In this document: positions 1 to 7,083 of the stretch, one piece after another
How positions within the stretch are numbered: the stretch's first letter is position 1
Layout: each line of letters begins with the position of its first letter
NCBI RefSeq assembly: GCF_051846935.1
Contig: NZ_JBPYCS010000013.1
Location: 1-64,000, forward strand
DNA length: 64,000 nt
Origin: JBPYCR01 sp051846935
Lineage (GTDB): Bacteria; Bacillota; Bacilli; Bacillales; Amphibacillaceae
Direction of reading: 5' to 3'
Notes under the pieces: generated by a model
Told to the model about the DNA's origin: nothing
What the model saw: only the letters and a program-made list of their open reading frames with translations
Database searches by the model: none
Position numbers and translations under genes: made by a program

Positions 1-267
1 AATGAACTTGAAATTTTAGATTTATTAGTTAATAGTTATCAAGAGTTTATTAGGTTTCTAGATGAAGCAAAAGTTACCTACTATAAACTATATCACCAAT
101 TCTATGGAATAAAATACCATAAAATTATTAGTGAGAGATATAAAAAGAGAAAGGAAAATATTAATTCTAATCCTTTTTATTCTGGAGAAGAAAAGTTAAT
201 TAAAATAGAAAAACTACATCAACAGGAAGAAAGAATTTTAAATCATTATGATAGTAAAAAAGTGTAA
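1..267 (+). CDS. C-terminal fragment of an unrecognised protein, cut by the window edge
   Basis: An open frame enters from the left edge and runs 88 codons to TAA at 265-267. The visible part is highly charged and Lys/Glu/Tyr-rich (for example KIISERYKKRKENI), probably alpha-helical, with no signal or membrane segment. I do not recognise a family. The DNA is visibly more A+T-rich than the rlmH region beside it, which could mean an accessory gene. It converges on rlmH, with a hairpin between them. The start and most of the gene lie outside the window. Confidence 0.55.
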   Translation, partial: NELEILDLLVNSYQEFIRFLDEAKVTYYKLYHQFYGIKYHKIISERYKKRKENINSNPFYSGEEKLIKIEKLHQQEERILNHYDSKKV

Positions 268-275
268 ATTAGAAA

Positions 276-297
276 AAGACAGGTATAACCCTGTCTT
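276..297 (-). terminator. Intrinsic terminator between the convergent partial gene and rlmH
   Basis: An 8-bp stem AAGACAGG/CCTGTCTT closes a 6-nt loop. Read on the minus strand it is followed by TTTTTCT, so it should end the rlmH transcript. On the plus strand the U-tract is weak. Confidence 0.6.
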
Positions 298-381
298 CCT
301 AACTTCATAATACAGTTCTGATTCATGTTATTTTGCCAAGCCATTGCTTATTAATTTTGATTTCCACCCTTTGTTTTACCA

Positions 382-861
382 CTATTTGTGATACGGTTCC
401 CCCCTCACAATCCGAAATGCCCTATACACCTGCTCCAGCAACACCAACCGCATAAGCTGGTGTGGAAAGGTCATTTTTGAAAAGGACAAGGAAAAGTCGC
501 TTCGCTTTTGAACGGCTTCGCTTAAGCCGAGGGAGCCGCCGATGACGAAGGCAACCTTGCTTTTTCCATACGTTGCGAGGTCATCTATTTTTGCGGCGAG
601 CTGTTCGGAGGTGACCATTTTTCCTTCGATCTCAAGTGTGATGACATACGTGTCGTCGTTTATGTTTGTTAAGATGCGTTCGCCTTCTTTGCGTTTCACA
701 GCTTCTTCTTCCGCTGCACTCAATGTTTCTGGTGCTTTTTCATCGGGTAATTCGACGATGTTTACTTTTGCATAAGTGCTCAAGCGTTTTAAATATTCCT
801 GAATTCCTTGCTTTAAATATTTCTCTTTTAATTTTCCGACGGTAATGATTGTTATTTTCAT
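382..861 (-). CDS. rlmH: 23S rRNA (pseudouridine1915-N3)-methyltransferase RlmH
   Basis: RlmH methylates pseudouridine 1915 in helix 69 of 23S rRNA on the 70S ribosome, using SAM. The 159-residue product has the normal family length and fold of a small SPOUT methyltransferase. The knot motif VIGGSLGLSE is at about 106-115 and the conserved C-terminus RGEPYHK at 153-159. An AGGAG lies 11 nt before the ATG. In Bacillus the gene (yydA) normally follows walJ-htrA; here about 10.8 kb of other genes lies between htrA and rlmH. Confidence 0.96.
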   Translation of the reverse strand: MKITIITVGKLKEKYLKQGIQEYLKRLSTYAKVNIVELPDEKAPETLSAAEEEAVKRKEGERILTNINDDTYVITLEIEGKMVTSEQLAAKIDDLATYGKSKVAFVIGGSLGLSEAVQKRSDFSLSFSKMTFPHQLMRLVLLEQVYRAFRIVRGEPYHK

Positions 862-900
862 TTGTTTTTTTACTCCTGCTCAATAGACTTGTACTTTTCC

Positions 901-1692
901 TTATACGTGATCGTATCCTTCGTAACCTTCGAAATTACTTTTCGCTCTTTTTATATAAACGATTGCAGCTATTCCAATTAGCGCAATGTACAACTCCACA
1001 ATCCATATGTTTGTAATGTACCCCGTTTGGTAAAATACGATTGGAAAGTCAATCGCTGCATGTATCAAAATGGCGTAGAGGACGTAAATAAATTTCTGTT
1101 TTACTACTGCGTGAAGTACGATCAAGCTTAAGGCGATTTGCATGCACATGGCAAAAAAGCGCTCGACACAAGCCAATATGTAATAGGCCGTTCCTTGGGT
1201 GTATATCATTTCTTTTATCTGTGCCACTTGTTCCTCTGGAAGCTGCTGTCCGATCGTCGACTCAAACGTTCCGGCATTTATTGAAAATGAAAAAATAATA
1301 AGAGGAATGGCGAGGGTGAATGTAATGATAATCGCTTCGATTCCTGCCCAGCCGACACCAAACGAAATGCCGTCCTTATATTTGCGGTATTTTTTCAAAA
1401 GCCATACGAATAAAATAAATCGGCCGACTTCTTCGAAAATACCGGCAGCTAGCCCGCCGTATAGCCCGAACAACCAAGGGTGATCTGCGTAGTTTGGGAA
1501 GTTCGTTATGACGATCGCGTGTAACACTTGCTCCAAAAATTGCGTGAAAACGATAAATCCTACTGCTCCTAATAAAAGTGGTTTGGCTGAAATGCCGGTT
1601 TTTCTTTTGTAAAAAATAATAAATCCTACAAATAATGCGACGGAAAAGACAATCGGAATAAACATAGATATTATTTTCGCTGTACTAATCAT
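901..1692 (-). CDS. YhfC-family intramembrane metalloprotease-like protein
   Basis: A 263-residue polytopic membrane protein with about seven hydrophobic segments. The signatures are those of YhfC/CPBP-type (CAAX-protease-related) intramembrane proteases: EEVGRF at 87-92, GVGWAGIEA at 112-120, a conserved ERFF at 177-180, and H211/D215 in HAAIDF. The paired Glu and the His residues would be the catalytic or metal-site residues. The ATG follows AGAGGT at 6 nt. It is a single-gene unit 39 nt upstream of rlmH on the same strand and may be co-transcribed with it. The substrate is unknown; such proteins are often linked to bacteriocin immunity or membrane-protein processing, which is only a family-level hint. 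Confidence 0.8.
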   Translation of the reverse strand: MISTAKIISMFIPIVFSVALFVGFIIFYKRKTGISAKPLLLGAVGFIVFTQFLEQVLHAIVITNFPNYADHPWLFGLYGGLAAGIFEEVGRFILFVWLLKKYRKYKDGISFGVGWAGIEAIIITFTLAIPLIIFSFSINAGTFESTIGQQLPEEQVAQIKEMIYTQGTAYYILACVERFFAMCMQIALSLIVLHAVVKQKFIYVLYAILIHAAIDFPIVFYQTGYITNIWIVELYIALIGIAAIVYIKRAKSNFEGYEGYDHV

Positions 1693-1987
1693 CGATGGAC
1701 CTCTCTTTCATGATGACGAACATCGTGGCTACTATCCGCTGCCTCGACTTCATCTAAAAAATTTATGAAAATCACTTTTAATTATTACATAAAAATTGGT
1801 CTATTCCTATCGCATTACAATACCTTTATCCGAATCGCTTTATTTCGTTGATAACAAGTGCACACCTTTTCGTACATTCGTAATTTTGCAACCGACGTTT
1901 CCGATCATTTCCGTGTTGCTACTAGATATGGCGAACCATTGTCCCATATTTAATTAGCCCTTTGAATTTTTTCTCGCGTTCGCTCTC

Positions 1988-2410
1988 TTACCTTCGCTTC
2001 ATGATAAGGCCGCCGATGCCTGTAATCCAAATATATGCAAAGAATAGCACCCATACGTATAAAATTGAAATGGACTCGTATCCGAGCAGTGTAAAAACGG
2101 CTAGACCAATAAATAACACGGCGAGGGTTATATGAGATGAATAGGCAAAGAAGCGGAAAACGTTGTAAACGACACGTTCATCGGCTTCGGGTAGGTTATC
2201 CTTTTTTCGTTTCTGCTTTATAAGCTGAAGGACGGTTAAAATAATGGCTACGGCCAGTCCGCCAGCGAGAACCTCGTACGGAAATTCACCTTGGAAAAGG
2301 TAAACAAGTAATGATCCGAGGACTGCGCCGATTAGCGTACCGATAATTATGATGTACGGTGTCCATCTTTCGAATGTTTTCCCCCACGCTTGTTTGTTTT
2401 TTAAACTCAT
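1988..2410 (-). CDS. Small four-helix membrane protein, partner of an XRE regulator
   Basis: A 140-residue protein with two pairs of transmembrane helices (about 17-37, 48-63, 92-108 and 115-135). A cytoplasmic loop carries PEADERVVYNVF, similar to the DER motif of DUF2178/DUF3796-like membrane proteins that are coupled to small XRE regulators in Firmicutes. Its start overlaps the end of the regulator gene by 4 bp (ATGA), so the two are translationally coupled. A GGAGGAAG lies just upstream. Function is unknown; signal transmission to the regulator, or being its regulated target, is inferred from the coupling only. Confidence 0.7.
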   Translation of the reverse strand: MSLKNKQAWGKTFERWTPYIIIIGTLIGAVLGSLLVYLFQGEFPYEVLAGGLAVAIILTVLQLIKQKRKKDNLPEADERVVYNVFRFFAYSSHITLAVLFIGLAVFTLLGYESISILYVWVLFFAYIWITGIGGLIMKRR

Positions 2411-2622
2411 CTGGCTTCCTCCCCTTTTTCTAAAATAAAAATTTCGTCAATTCCCATGTTAAAATACGCAATGATTTTCAATGCTAGTTCTAGACTTGGG
2501 TTATATTTGTGCTTTTCAATTGCATTGATTGTTTGCCGAGTAACTTGTAGATCCTCGGCCATTTTAACTTGAGAAATTCCGTTTTTTATGCGGATTTCTC
2601 TAATATGATTCCTCACGGCCAT
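2407..2622 (-). CDS. Small XRE-family helix-turn-helix transcriptional regulator
   Basis: A 71-residue protein that is almost entirely a lambda-repressor-like HTH. It has RIKNGISQVKMAEDLQVTRQTI around 11-32 and the downstream helix NPSLELALKIIAYF, typical of the YozG/YgzD type. The start ATG follows GGAGG at 9 nt. It is the first gene of a two-gene unit with the membrane protein at 1988-2410. Two near-identical 18-bp palindromes surround its promoter, so autoregulation is likely. Confidence 0.88.
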   Translation of the reverse strand: MAVRNHIREIRIKNGISQVKMAEDLQVTRQTINAIEKHKYNPSLELALKIIAYFNMGIDEIFILEKGEEAR

Positions 2623-2642
2623 TCCGCTAAACCTCCATGTTA

Positions 2643-2660
2643 TGTAAAGGTATCTTTACA
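2643..2660. promoter_or_regulatory. Palindromic operator 1 of the XRE regulator gene
   Basis: TGTAAAGGTATCTTTACA is an inverted repeat with 7-bp arms and a 4-bp spacer. It lies about 20 bp before the regulator start codon, just downstream of the predicted transcription start. The second operator has the same arms, so this is a likely binding site for the XRE protein. Confidence 0.7.
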
Positions 2661-2663
2661 CTT

Positions 2664-2693
2664 ATAGTACCAGAGAAACAAGACATATGTAAA
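2664..2693 (-). promoter_or_regulatory. Probable sigma-A promoter of the XRE regulator operon
   Basis: On the minus strand TTTACA (2693-2688) and TACTAT (2669-2664) are separated by 18 bp. The -35 hexamer is one arm of operator 2, and operator 1 starts near +1, an arrangement suited to repression by blocking RNA polymerase. Confidence 0.55.
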
Positions 2694-2705
2694 GGGATCT
2701 TTACA
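2688..2705. promoter_or_regulatory. Palindromic operator 2 of the XRE regulator gene
   Basis: TGTAAAGGGATCTTTACA has the same 7-bp arms as operator 1 and differs in one spacer base. The two sites are spaced 45 bp apart, about four helical turns, so dimers could bind on one face of the DNA. Confidence 0.7.
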
Positions 2706-2850
2706 GTTTATATACTTGTACGTCCAATTTTTCCTATCTGTAATAACTTACTGTCGGAGGGTCTTCCAGATTTTCCACTAACGCATTTGAAAACACAAAT
2801 TTTATCTCTATTTTCCTTTTAACGTTTTTGCATACCCTACCCCCATACAA

Positions 2851-2887
2851 AAAGAGCGTTGATCTCGTGTGGCTGATCAACGCTCTT
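2851..2887 (-). terminator. Intrinsic terminator of the CBS-domain gene
   Basis: A perfect 14-bp stem (AAAGAGCGTTGATC and its complement) with a 9-nt loop, followed on the minus strand by TTTTTG, lies 20 bp beyond the CBS gene stop. Confidence 0.85.
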
Positions 2888-2906
2888 TCCATCATCCTAC
2901 TTATCG

Positions 2907-3347
2907 TTATTTTTGGGGCTCTGAAGGAGTAGAAATGCTTGATAATGCTTCCCCTGCTGCATCATCGGACATATTATCAACAGCTAGATCACCTAATGCA
3001 ACCATCCCGACGATTTGGCCATTTTCTTCGACGGGCAAGCGGCGTATTTGCTGCTGTGCCATTAGCTGAGCTGCTTCCTGTGCGCTCATATCCGGCGTAC
3101 CTTTTACAATTTGCTGGGAGGTCATTGCTTCAGATACGGGGGTATGAGCTGATTCTCCCTGTGCCGTGGAGCGTAATGTAATATCGCGATCGGTAATAAT
3201 ACCAACCATTTGGCCGCTCTCATTTACGACAGGAACAGAGCCAATATTACGTTCACTCATTAGCGCAGCCGCTTCTTGAATCGATTGTGATTCCTTTACT
3301 GTCGTTACATTAGATGTCATTACACTTCGCAATTGTTGGTGCTGCAT
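2907..3347 (-). CDS. Tandem CBS-domain protein
   Basis: A soluble 146-residue protein made of two CBS motifs (about 8-60 and 70-125). It contains GSVPVVNESGQMVGIITDRDI in the first and RRLPVEENGQIVGMVALGD in the second. CBS pairs bind adenine nucleotides; stand-alone versions such as B. subtilis YhcV/YlbB are stress-induced sensors of unknown target. The chosen start has GGAGAGG 8 nt upstream; an upstream in-frame ATG 15 codons earlier lacks a good site. It is monocistronic with its own terminator, and the C-terminal 20 residues are a low-complexity tail. Confidence 0.88.
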   Translation of the reverse strand: MQHQQLRSVMTSNVTTVKESQSIQEAAALMSERNIGSVPVVNESGQMVGIITDRDITLRSTAQGESAHTPVSEAMTSQQIVKGTPDMSAQEAAQLMAQQQIRRLPVEENGQIVGMVALGDLAVDNMSDDAAGEALSSISTPSEPQK

Positions 3348-3440
3348 GATAAAAACCTCTCCTTTCCCTATATAGGTTGGTTCGTTTTTCAAAATTTATA
3401 AAGGGTAGTTTTTACCATGGATGCATTTTTTAGTCGCTTA

Positions 3441-4826
3441 TTACAAATTCCTTCGTGCAATTTTTGATCCGCCAAAAGAGAACAATACTTTTCTTTCATC
3501 AACATACGTTTCCATGTAGACGGTGCGACCCCAGAGCTGATAAATATATTGCAGTACATTTTCCAAGTAAGGGAGGTCTAGTTCAATCCCTTCGTATGCA
3601 TGGACGAGATACAGCCCGCCATTTTTTAAGTAGTCGCCATTTTCTACATAAATATATGGAAAGCCTCCATTGACGCGGGCGGAAACGAGCTGACCACGGA
3701 TATTTTCGTATTCCTTATCTGTAATACGGTAATCGCGTCCTTGTTTTTCAAATAAATACAAATCCTCTTTCTCCACAAGCTCCTTCGTTAAATAGTTACG
3801 GATAAAGGAGATGTCGGATTCGAGCTCGCGTACTTCAAAAATTTTTTCTTTCCCGGAATTTGGCTGGACACCTCTTTCTTTCATTTCTGCGGTTGGTTCA
3901 TTGTAGCGGGATTCGATATCTTCAAATATTTTTAATCCGAGGTAGTAGGGGTTAATTTGTGTTCGGGACGGTTGAATGACGCTTGCGTTCAGCTTGGCAA
4001 ATTCAATCGTTTCGTCCGTCGTTAAGTCCATTTCTCTTAAAATTCGCTGATGCCAATAGGATGCCCAGCCTTCGTTCATAATTTTAGTTTCCATTTGTGG
4101 CCAAAAGTAAAGCATTTCTTCGCGTATCATCGTTAGTATATCTCGTTGCCAATCGTCTAATTCGCGACTATGTGCCTCAATAAATAACAATACATCCTTT
4201 TCTCGTTTTTCGGGGAATTTTTTCTCCTTTTTTACCGGCTCACTAGCATCCTCGTTCTGCTCATCTAGCTTCCATAAATCATCATAAGGTGTACTTCCTT
4301 TTTGCAGTTCTTCGTCAAGTGCTGAATGCTCGGCTCTAATAATTGTGGGATCAATATGCTCTTGAATCGATAACACGGCATCTAAAAACCGCTCAACCTC
4401 CTTTTTACCGTGCTCCATTTCGTATGCGCTTATCCGTTCAGCGGTTGCGGTCATGCTCTCTACCATATCGCGTCTTGTGTTGGAAAAACGAACATTGTTT
4501 TTGAAAAAATCGCAATGGGCGAGTACGTGTGCGATGATGAGCTTGTTCTGAATTAAACTGTTTGTATTAAGCAGGAACGCGTAACACGGATTTGAATTAA
4601 TAACGAGCTCGTAAATTTGGCTTAAGCCGAGATCATAGTGGAGCTTCATTTTATGAAACTGTTTGCCGAAGCTCCAATGTGTAAACCGAGTCGGCATGCC
4701 GTAAGCGCCGAACGTATATATAATATCTGCTGGACAAATTTCGTAGCGCATTGGGTAAAAATCAAGACCAAAGTCGGAAGCAATTTCCGTTATTTCGTCG
4801 ATGGCGTTCGCCAGTTCTTTCTCCAA
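3441..4826 (-). CDS. spoVR: SpoVR-family sporulation cortex protein
   Basis: 461 residues, the usual SpoVR/YcgB length, with conserved sequence across the whole protein (for example DFYPMRYEICPADIIY near the N-terminus and MNEGWASYWHQRIL mid-protein). In B. subtilis SpoVR is made in the mother cell and affects spore cortex formation; the biochemical activity is unknown. Translation starts at TTG with AGGAGG 8 nt upstream. It lies beside yhbH and prkA, the conserved partnership known in enterobacteria as yeaG-yeaH-ycgB, and the three probably act in one phosphorylation-linked pathway. Confidence 0.94.
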   Translation of the reverse strand: MEKELANAIDEITEIASDFGLDFYPMRYEICPADIIYTFGAYGMPTRFTHWSFGKQFHKMKLHYDLGLSQIYELVINSNPCYAFLLNTNSLIQNKLIIAHVLAHCDFFKNNVRFSNTRRDMVESMTATAERISAYEMEHGKKEVERFLDAVLSIQEHIDPTIIRAEHSALDEELQKGSTPYDDLWKLDEQNEDASEPVKKEKKFPEKREKDVLLFIEAHSRELDDWQRDILTMIREEMLYFWPQMETKIMNEGWASYWHQRILREMDLTTDETIEFAKLNASVIQPSRTQINPYYLGLKIFEDIESRYNEPTAEMKERGVQPNSGKEKIFEVRELESDISFIRNYLTKELVEKEDLYLFEKQGRDYRITDKEYENIRGQLVSARVNGGFPYIYVENGDYLKNGGLYLVHAYEGIELDLPYLENVLQYIYQLWGRTVYMETYVDERKVLFSFGGSKIARRNL

Positions 4827-4854
4827 AAGCGATCCCTCCTCAAGTGCTTTCTAT

Positions 4855-4883
4855 AGTTTATGATTAAGAAGGGAATTCATGAA
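4855..4883 (-). promoter_or_regulatory. Possible sigma-E-type promoter of spoVR
   Basis: On the minus strand TTCATGAA and CATAAACT are separated by 13 bp, about 30 bp before the spoVR start. The -10 resembles the sigma-E CATA-type element, and B. subtilis spoVR is sigma-E dependent. The -35 is a weak match. Confidence 0.3.
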
Positions 4884-5304
4884 CCAAGAAATTTAATTAA
4901 GCTTTCTTTTAGCTGGAGTCTCGCATCTTCCATTCGCTCGTGTCTGGATCCTGTTGATTCTCACATGCTAATCGAAAATCCTTGTTTTTTACGAGAAATG
5001 ATCATATTCCGTACACACGAGGACTTTTTCTGTTGCCGCAGCTTTAACACGAGGAGGCGCACCACGCGCCCGCGGAAGCAAATGTATTCCATGCGCGGCA
5101 ATGTTAGAAAATTTTCCTTTAACCATTCCTTTGCGCCCACGAAAGAATAAAAGTTGTTTCCTTTTTTTACTTACTTGCTTTCCTTTATAGCAATGAAATA
5201 AAGCGTCGCTTCGATAACCATGTAAAGGCTACTTCTTAATTGCTAACAGCTCGTGCATGTTTTCTTCTGGAAAGGAAACGTTAAAGAAAAGGAGGGATGC
5301 TTGC
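4884..5304. other. Intergenic stretch between spoVR and a small plus-strand gene
   Basis: No convincing gene; the one open frame on the plus strand (4860-5150) has no ribosome site and a composition unlike its neighbours. Around 5045-5085 a G+C-rich patch resembles part of the core of the repeat element seen at 57975-58281, and may be a decayed remnant. Confidence 0.35.
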
Positions 5305-5658
5305 ATGGATCATTTTTTGACGATTGAGGAGTTCAATGACCAGTTAAGCAAGTGGACGGGACAAGAAGTAACAGTATCCAAGCTTGAGATGGACGATGTA
5401 GATGAAGTCGCTTTAGTACTTGAATCGATTTCTTATAACAAGGATGTAGAAAGACTCGATGAGTACGAAGCGATATATACGTTGGAGCTTAACGGTGCAG
5501 GCACGATTGAAACAGAATATGGGCAAAATAGTCAGCAGCCGCTCCCGTCACGGATGTATGAAGTACCGCTGGAGGATAGTACATTGTATGAATTTGATGG
5601 TATGCAATTTATTATAAGTACCGATCGTGCCGCTTATAAAATTACACGTACGAAATAG
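5305..5658 (+). CDS. Small acidic hypothetical protein
   Basis: 117 residues, acidic, with no signal or membrane segment, and rich in short beta-strand-like stretches (YEAIYTLELNGAGTIETEY, DGMQFIISTDRAAYKITRT). I recognise no family. The ATG has GGAGGG 8 nt upstream, a strong site supporting a real gene; an upstream in-frame ATG 16 codons earlier has none. It lies on the opposite strand between spoVR and yhbH, splitting the usual cluster and converging on yhbH. A link to the PrkA/YhbH/SpoVR pathway is possible from position only. Confidence 0.7.
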   Translation: MDHFLTIEEFNDQLSKWTGQEVTVSKLEMDDVDEVALVLESISYNKDVERLDEYEAIYTLELNGAGTIETEYGQNSQQPLPSRMYEVPLEDSTLYEFDGMQFIISTDRAAYKITRTK

Positions 5659-5768
5659 GAATAGCTAGGTCTTTTTCTATGAAATCACTGCACTAGTCGT
5701 ACTGAAGACAAGCATATTCCTACTACGACCACCTTACATGATACGCATAAAATGTAGAAACAGGAAAA

Positions 5769-5796
5769 GGGCGCTTCCAAACGCGGAAGCGATCCC
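5769..5796 (-). terminator. Probable terminator of yhbH
   Basis: GGGCGCTTCC and GGAAGCGATCCC form a stem with one bulge. On the minus strand it is followed by TTTTCC, immediately after the yhbH stop codon. Confidence 0.5.
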
Positions 5797-5800
5797 TTCG

Positions 5801-6943
5801 TTAAAAAAACTCTTTCATTGCATGGTAAACATCGTCTTTGTTTTTTAAAATATAATGCTTAAATTTCGGATCTTCTATTCGTTTATAGGCGTTCATTAAT
5901 GTAGAATAGCGACTGAATACATTTACTTCCCCATAGCCAAACATGTTGGAAACATCCATTAAGTCTTGCACAAGCTTCATGCATTTCGGATTATCCGACG
6001 TTAAATTGTCACCATCTGAAAAGTGAAACGGGTAAATATTAAAGCGTTCGGGGCTATATTTTTCTTTAATGAGCTCCATTGCTTTATTGTATGCAGAAGA
6101 GCAAATTGTTCCACCACTTTCCCCTTTTGAGAAAAAGGCTTCCTCACTAACAACCTTTGCCTCCGTATGATGGGCGATAAATTCAATTTTTACGGCCTCG
6201 TATTTCGTTCGTAAAAATCGCGTCATCCAGAAAAAGAAGCTGCGTGCCATATACTTTTCGAAGTTTCCCATGCTGCCACTCGTATCCATCATTGCTAACA
6301 CAACGGCTTCGGATTCCGGTCGTTCAATGTCATTCCACGTTTTAAAGCGCAAGTCGTCTGGTTGAATCGGGTTTATCGTCGGTGTCCCTCTCGTTGCATT
6401 TCTTTTTAAGGCGGTTAAAATCGTTCTTCTTTTATCTATATTTCCCATTAATCCTTTTTTGCGCACGTCATTAAACTCAATTTTTTCCGTAGTTAGCTCA
6501 GCTTGTTCTTTTTGTTCCAAATTAGGAAGCTCAAGCTCCTGAAACAACACTTCTTCAATTTCAGCAAGCGATACTTCCGCTTCATAGTAATCTACTCCTG
6601 GTTGGTCGCCTGCTTGTTTTCCTTTACCTGGCCTTGAGCCATTACTTGCTTGCCCATCCCGGGCGATAATATCTCCAACCTTACTGTCGCCGTCTCCTTG
6701 CCCCACATGCTTCGTCTTATCGTAATTGTACCGGATTTTATATTCATCAAGCGAGCGAATTGGAATTTTAATAATATCTTTCCCGTTGGAGGCAATGATA
6801 CTCTCTTCACTAATTAAATCTGGTAAATTATCTTTAATTGCTTCCTTCACTTTATCCATATGGCGTTTTTGATCTTGATGTCCTTTTCGATGGAGGGACC
6901 AATTTTCCTTGGAGACGACAAAGCTTTCTTTTCTTTCTTGCAT
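5801..6943 (-). CDS. yhbH: YhbH/YeaH family protein (DUF444)
   Basis: 380 residues, close to the family length. It has a von Willebrand-A-like metal-site motif DTSGSM at 220-225 and a basic, Gly/Gln-rich middle region at about 80-120. In B. subtilis YhbH is a sporulation protein; in E. coli the homologue YeaH is co-transcribed with the PrkA homologue YeaG and acts in nutrient-stress responses. GGAGGGAGATGGG precedes the ATG. It lies 140 bp downstream of prkA on the same strand. Confidence 0.94.
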   Translation of the reverse strand: MQERKESFVVSKENWSLHRKGHQDQKRHMDKVKEAIKDNLPDLISEESIIASNGKDIIKIPIRSLDEYKIRYNYDKTKHVGQGDGDSKVGDIIARDGQASNGSRPGKGKQAGDQPGVDYYEAEVSLAEIEEVLFQELELPNLEQKEQAELTTEKIEFNDVRKKGLMGNIDKRRTILTALKRNATRGTPTINPIQPDDLRFKTWNDIERPESEAVVLAMMDTSGSMGNFEKYMARSFFFWMTRFLRTKYEAVKIEFIAHHTEAKVVSEEAFFSKGESGGTICSSAYNKAMELIKEKYSPERFNIYPFHFSDGDNLTSDNPKCMKLVQDLMDVSNMFGYGEVNVFSRYSTLMNAYKRIEDPKFKHYILKNKDDVYHAMKEFF

Positions 6944-7083
6944 CCCATCTCCCTCCTTCTTTTTATTAAAATAAACGTTTTATTATTATATGCTCCTTCC
7001 GTTCAAACGGTTCATCTATATCTCTTTTGTGTAAGCAATTTTAATAAGCTGTCAGCGCTTGGCGTGCATAAACGAACGCTTAC

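Noticed and set aside
4860..5150. 96-codon open frame upstream of the small plus-strand gene
   Set aside because: No ribosome site, unlikely composition (many Arg/Cys/Phe runs), and it spans the probable spoVR promoter and a repeat remnant.
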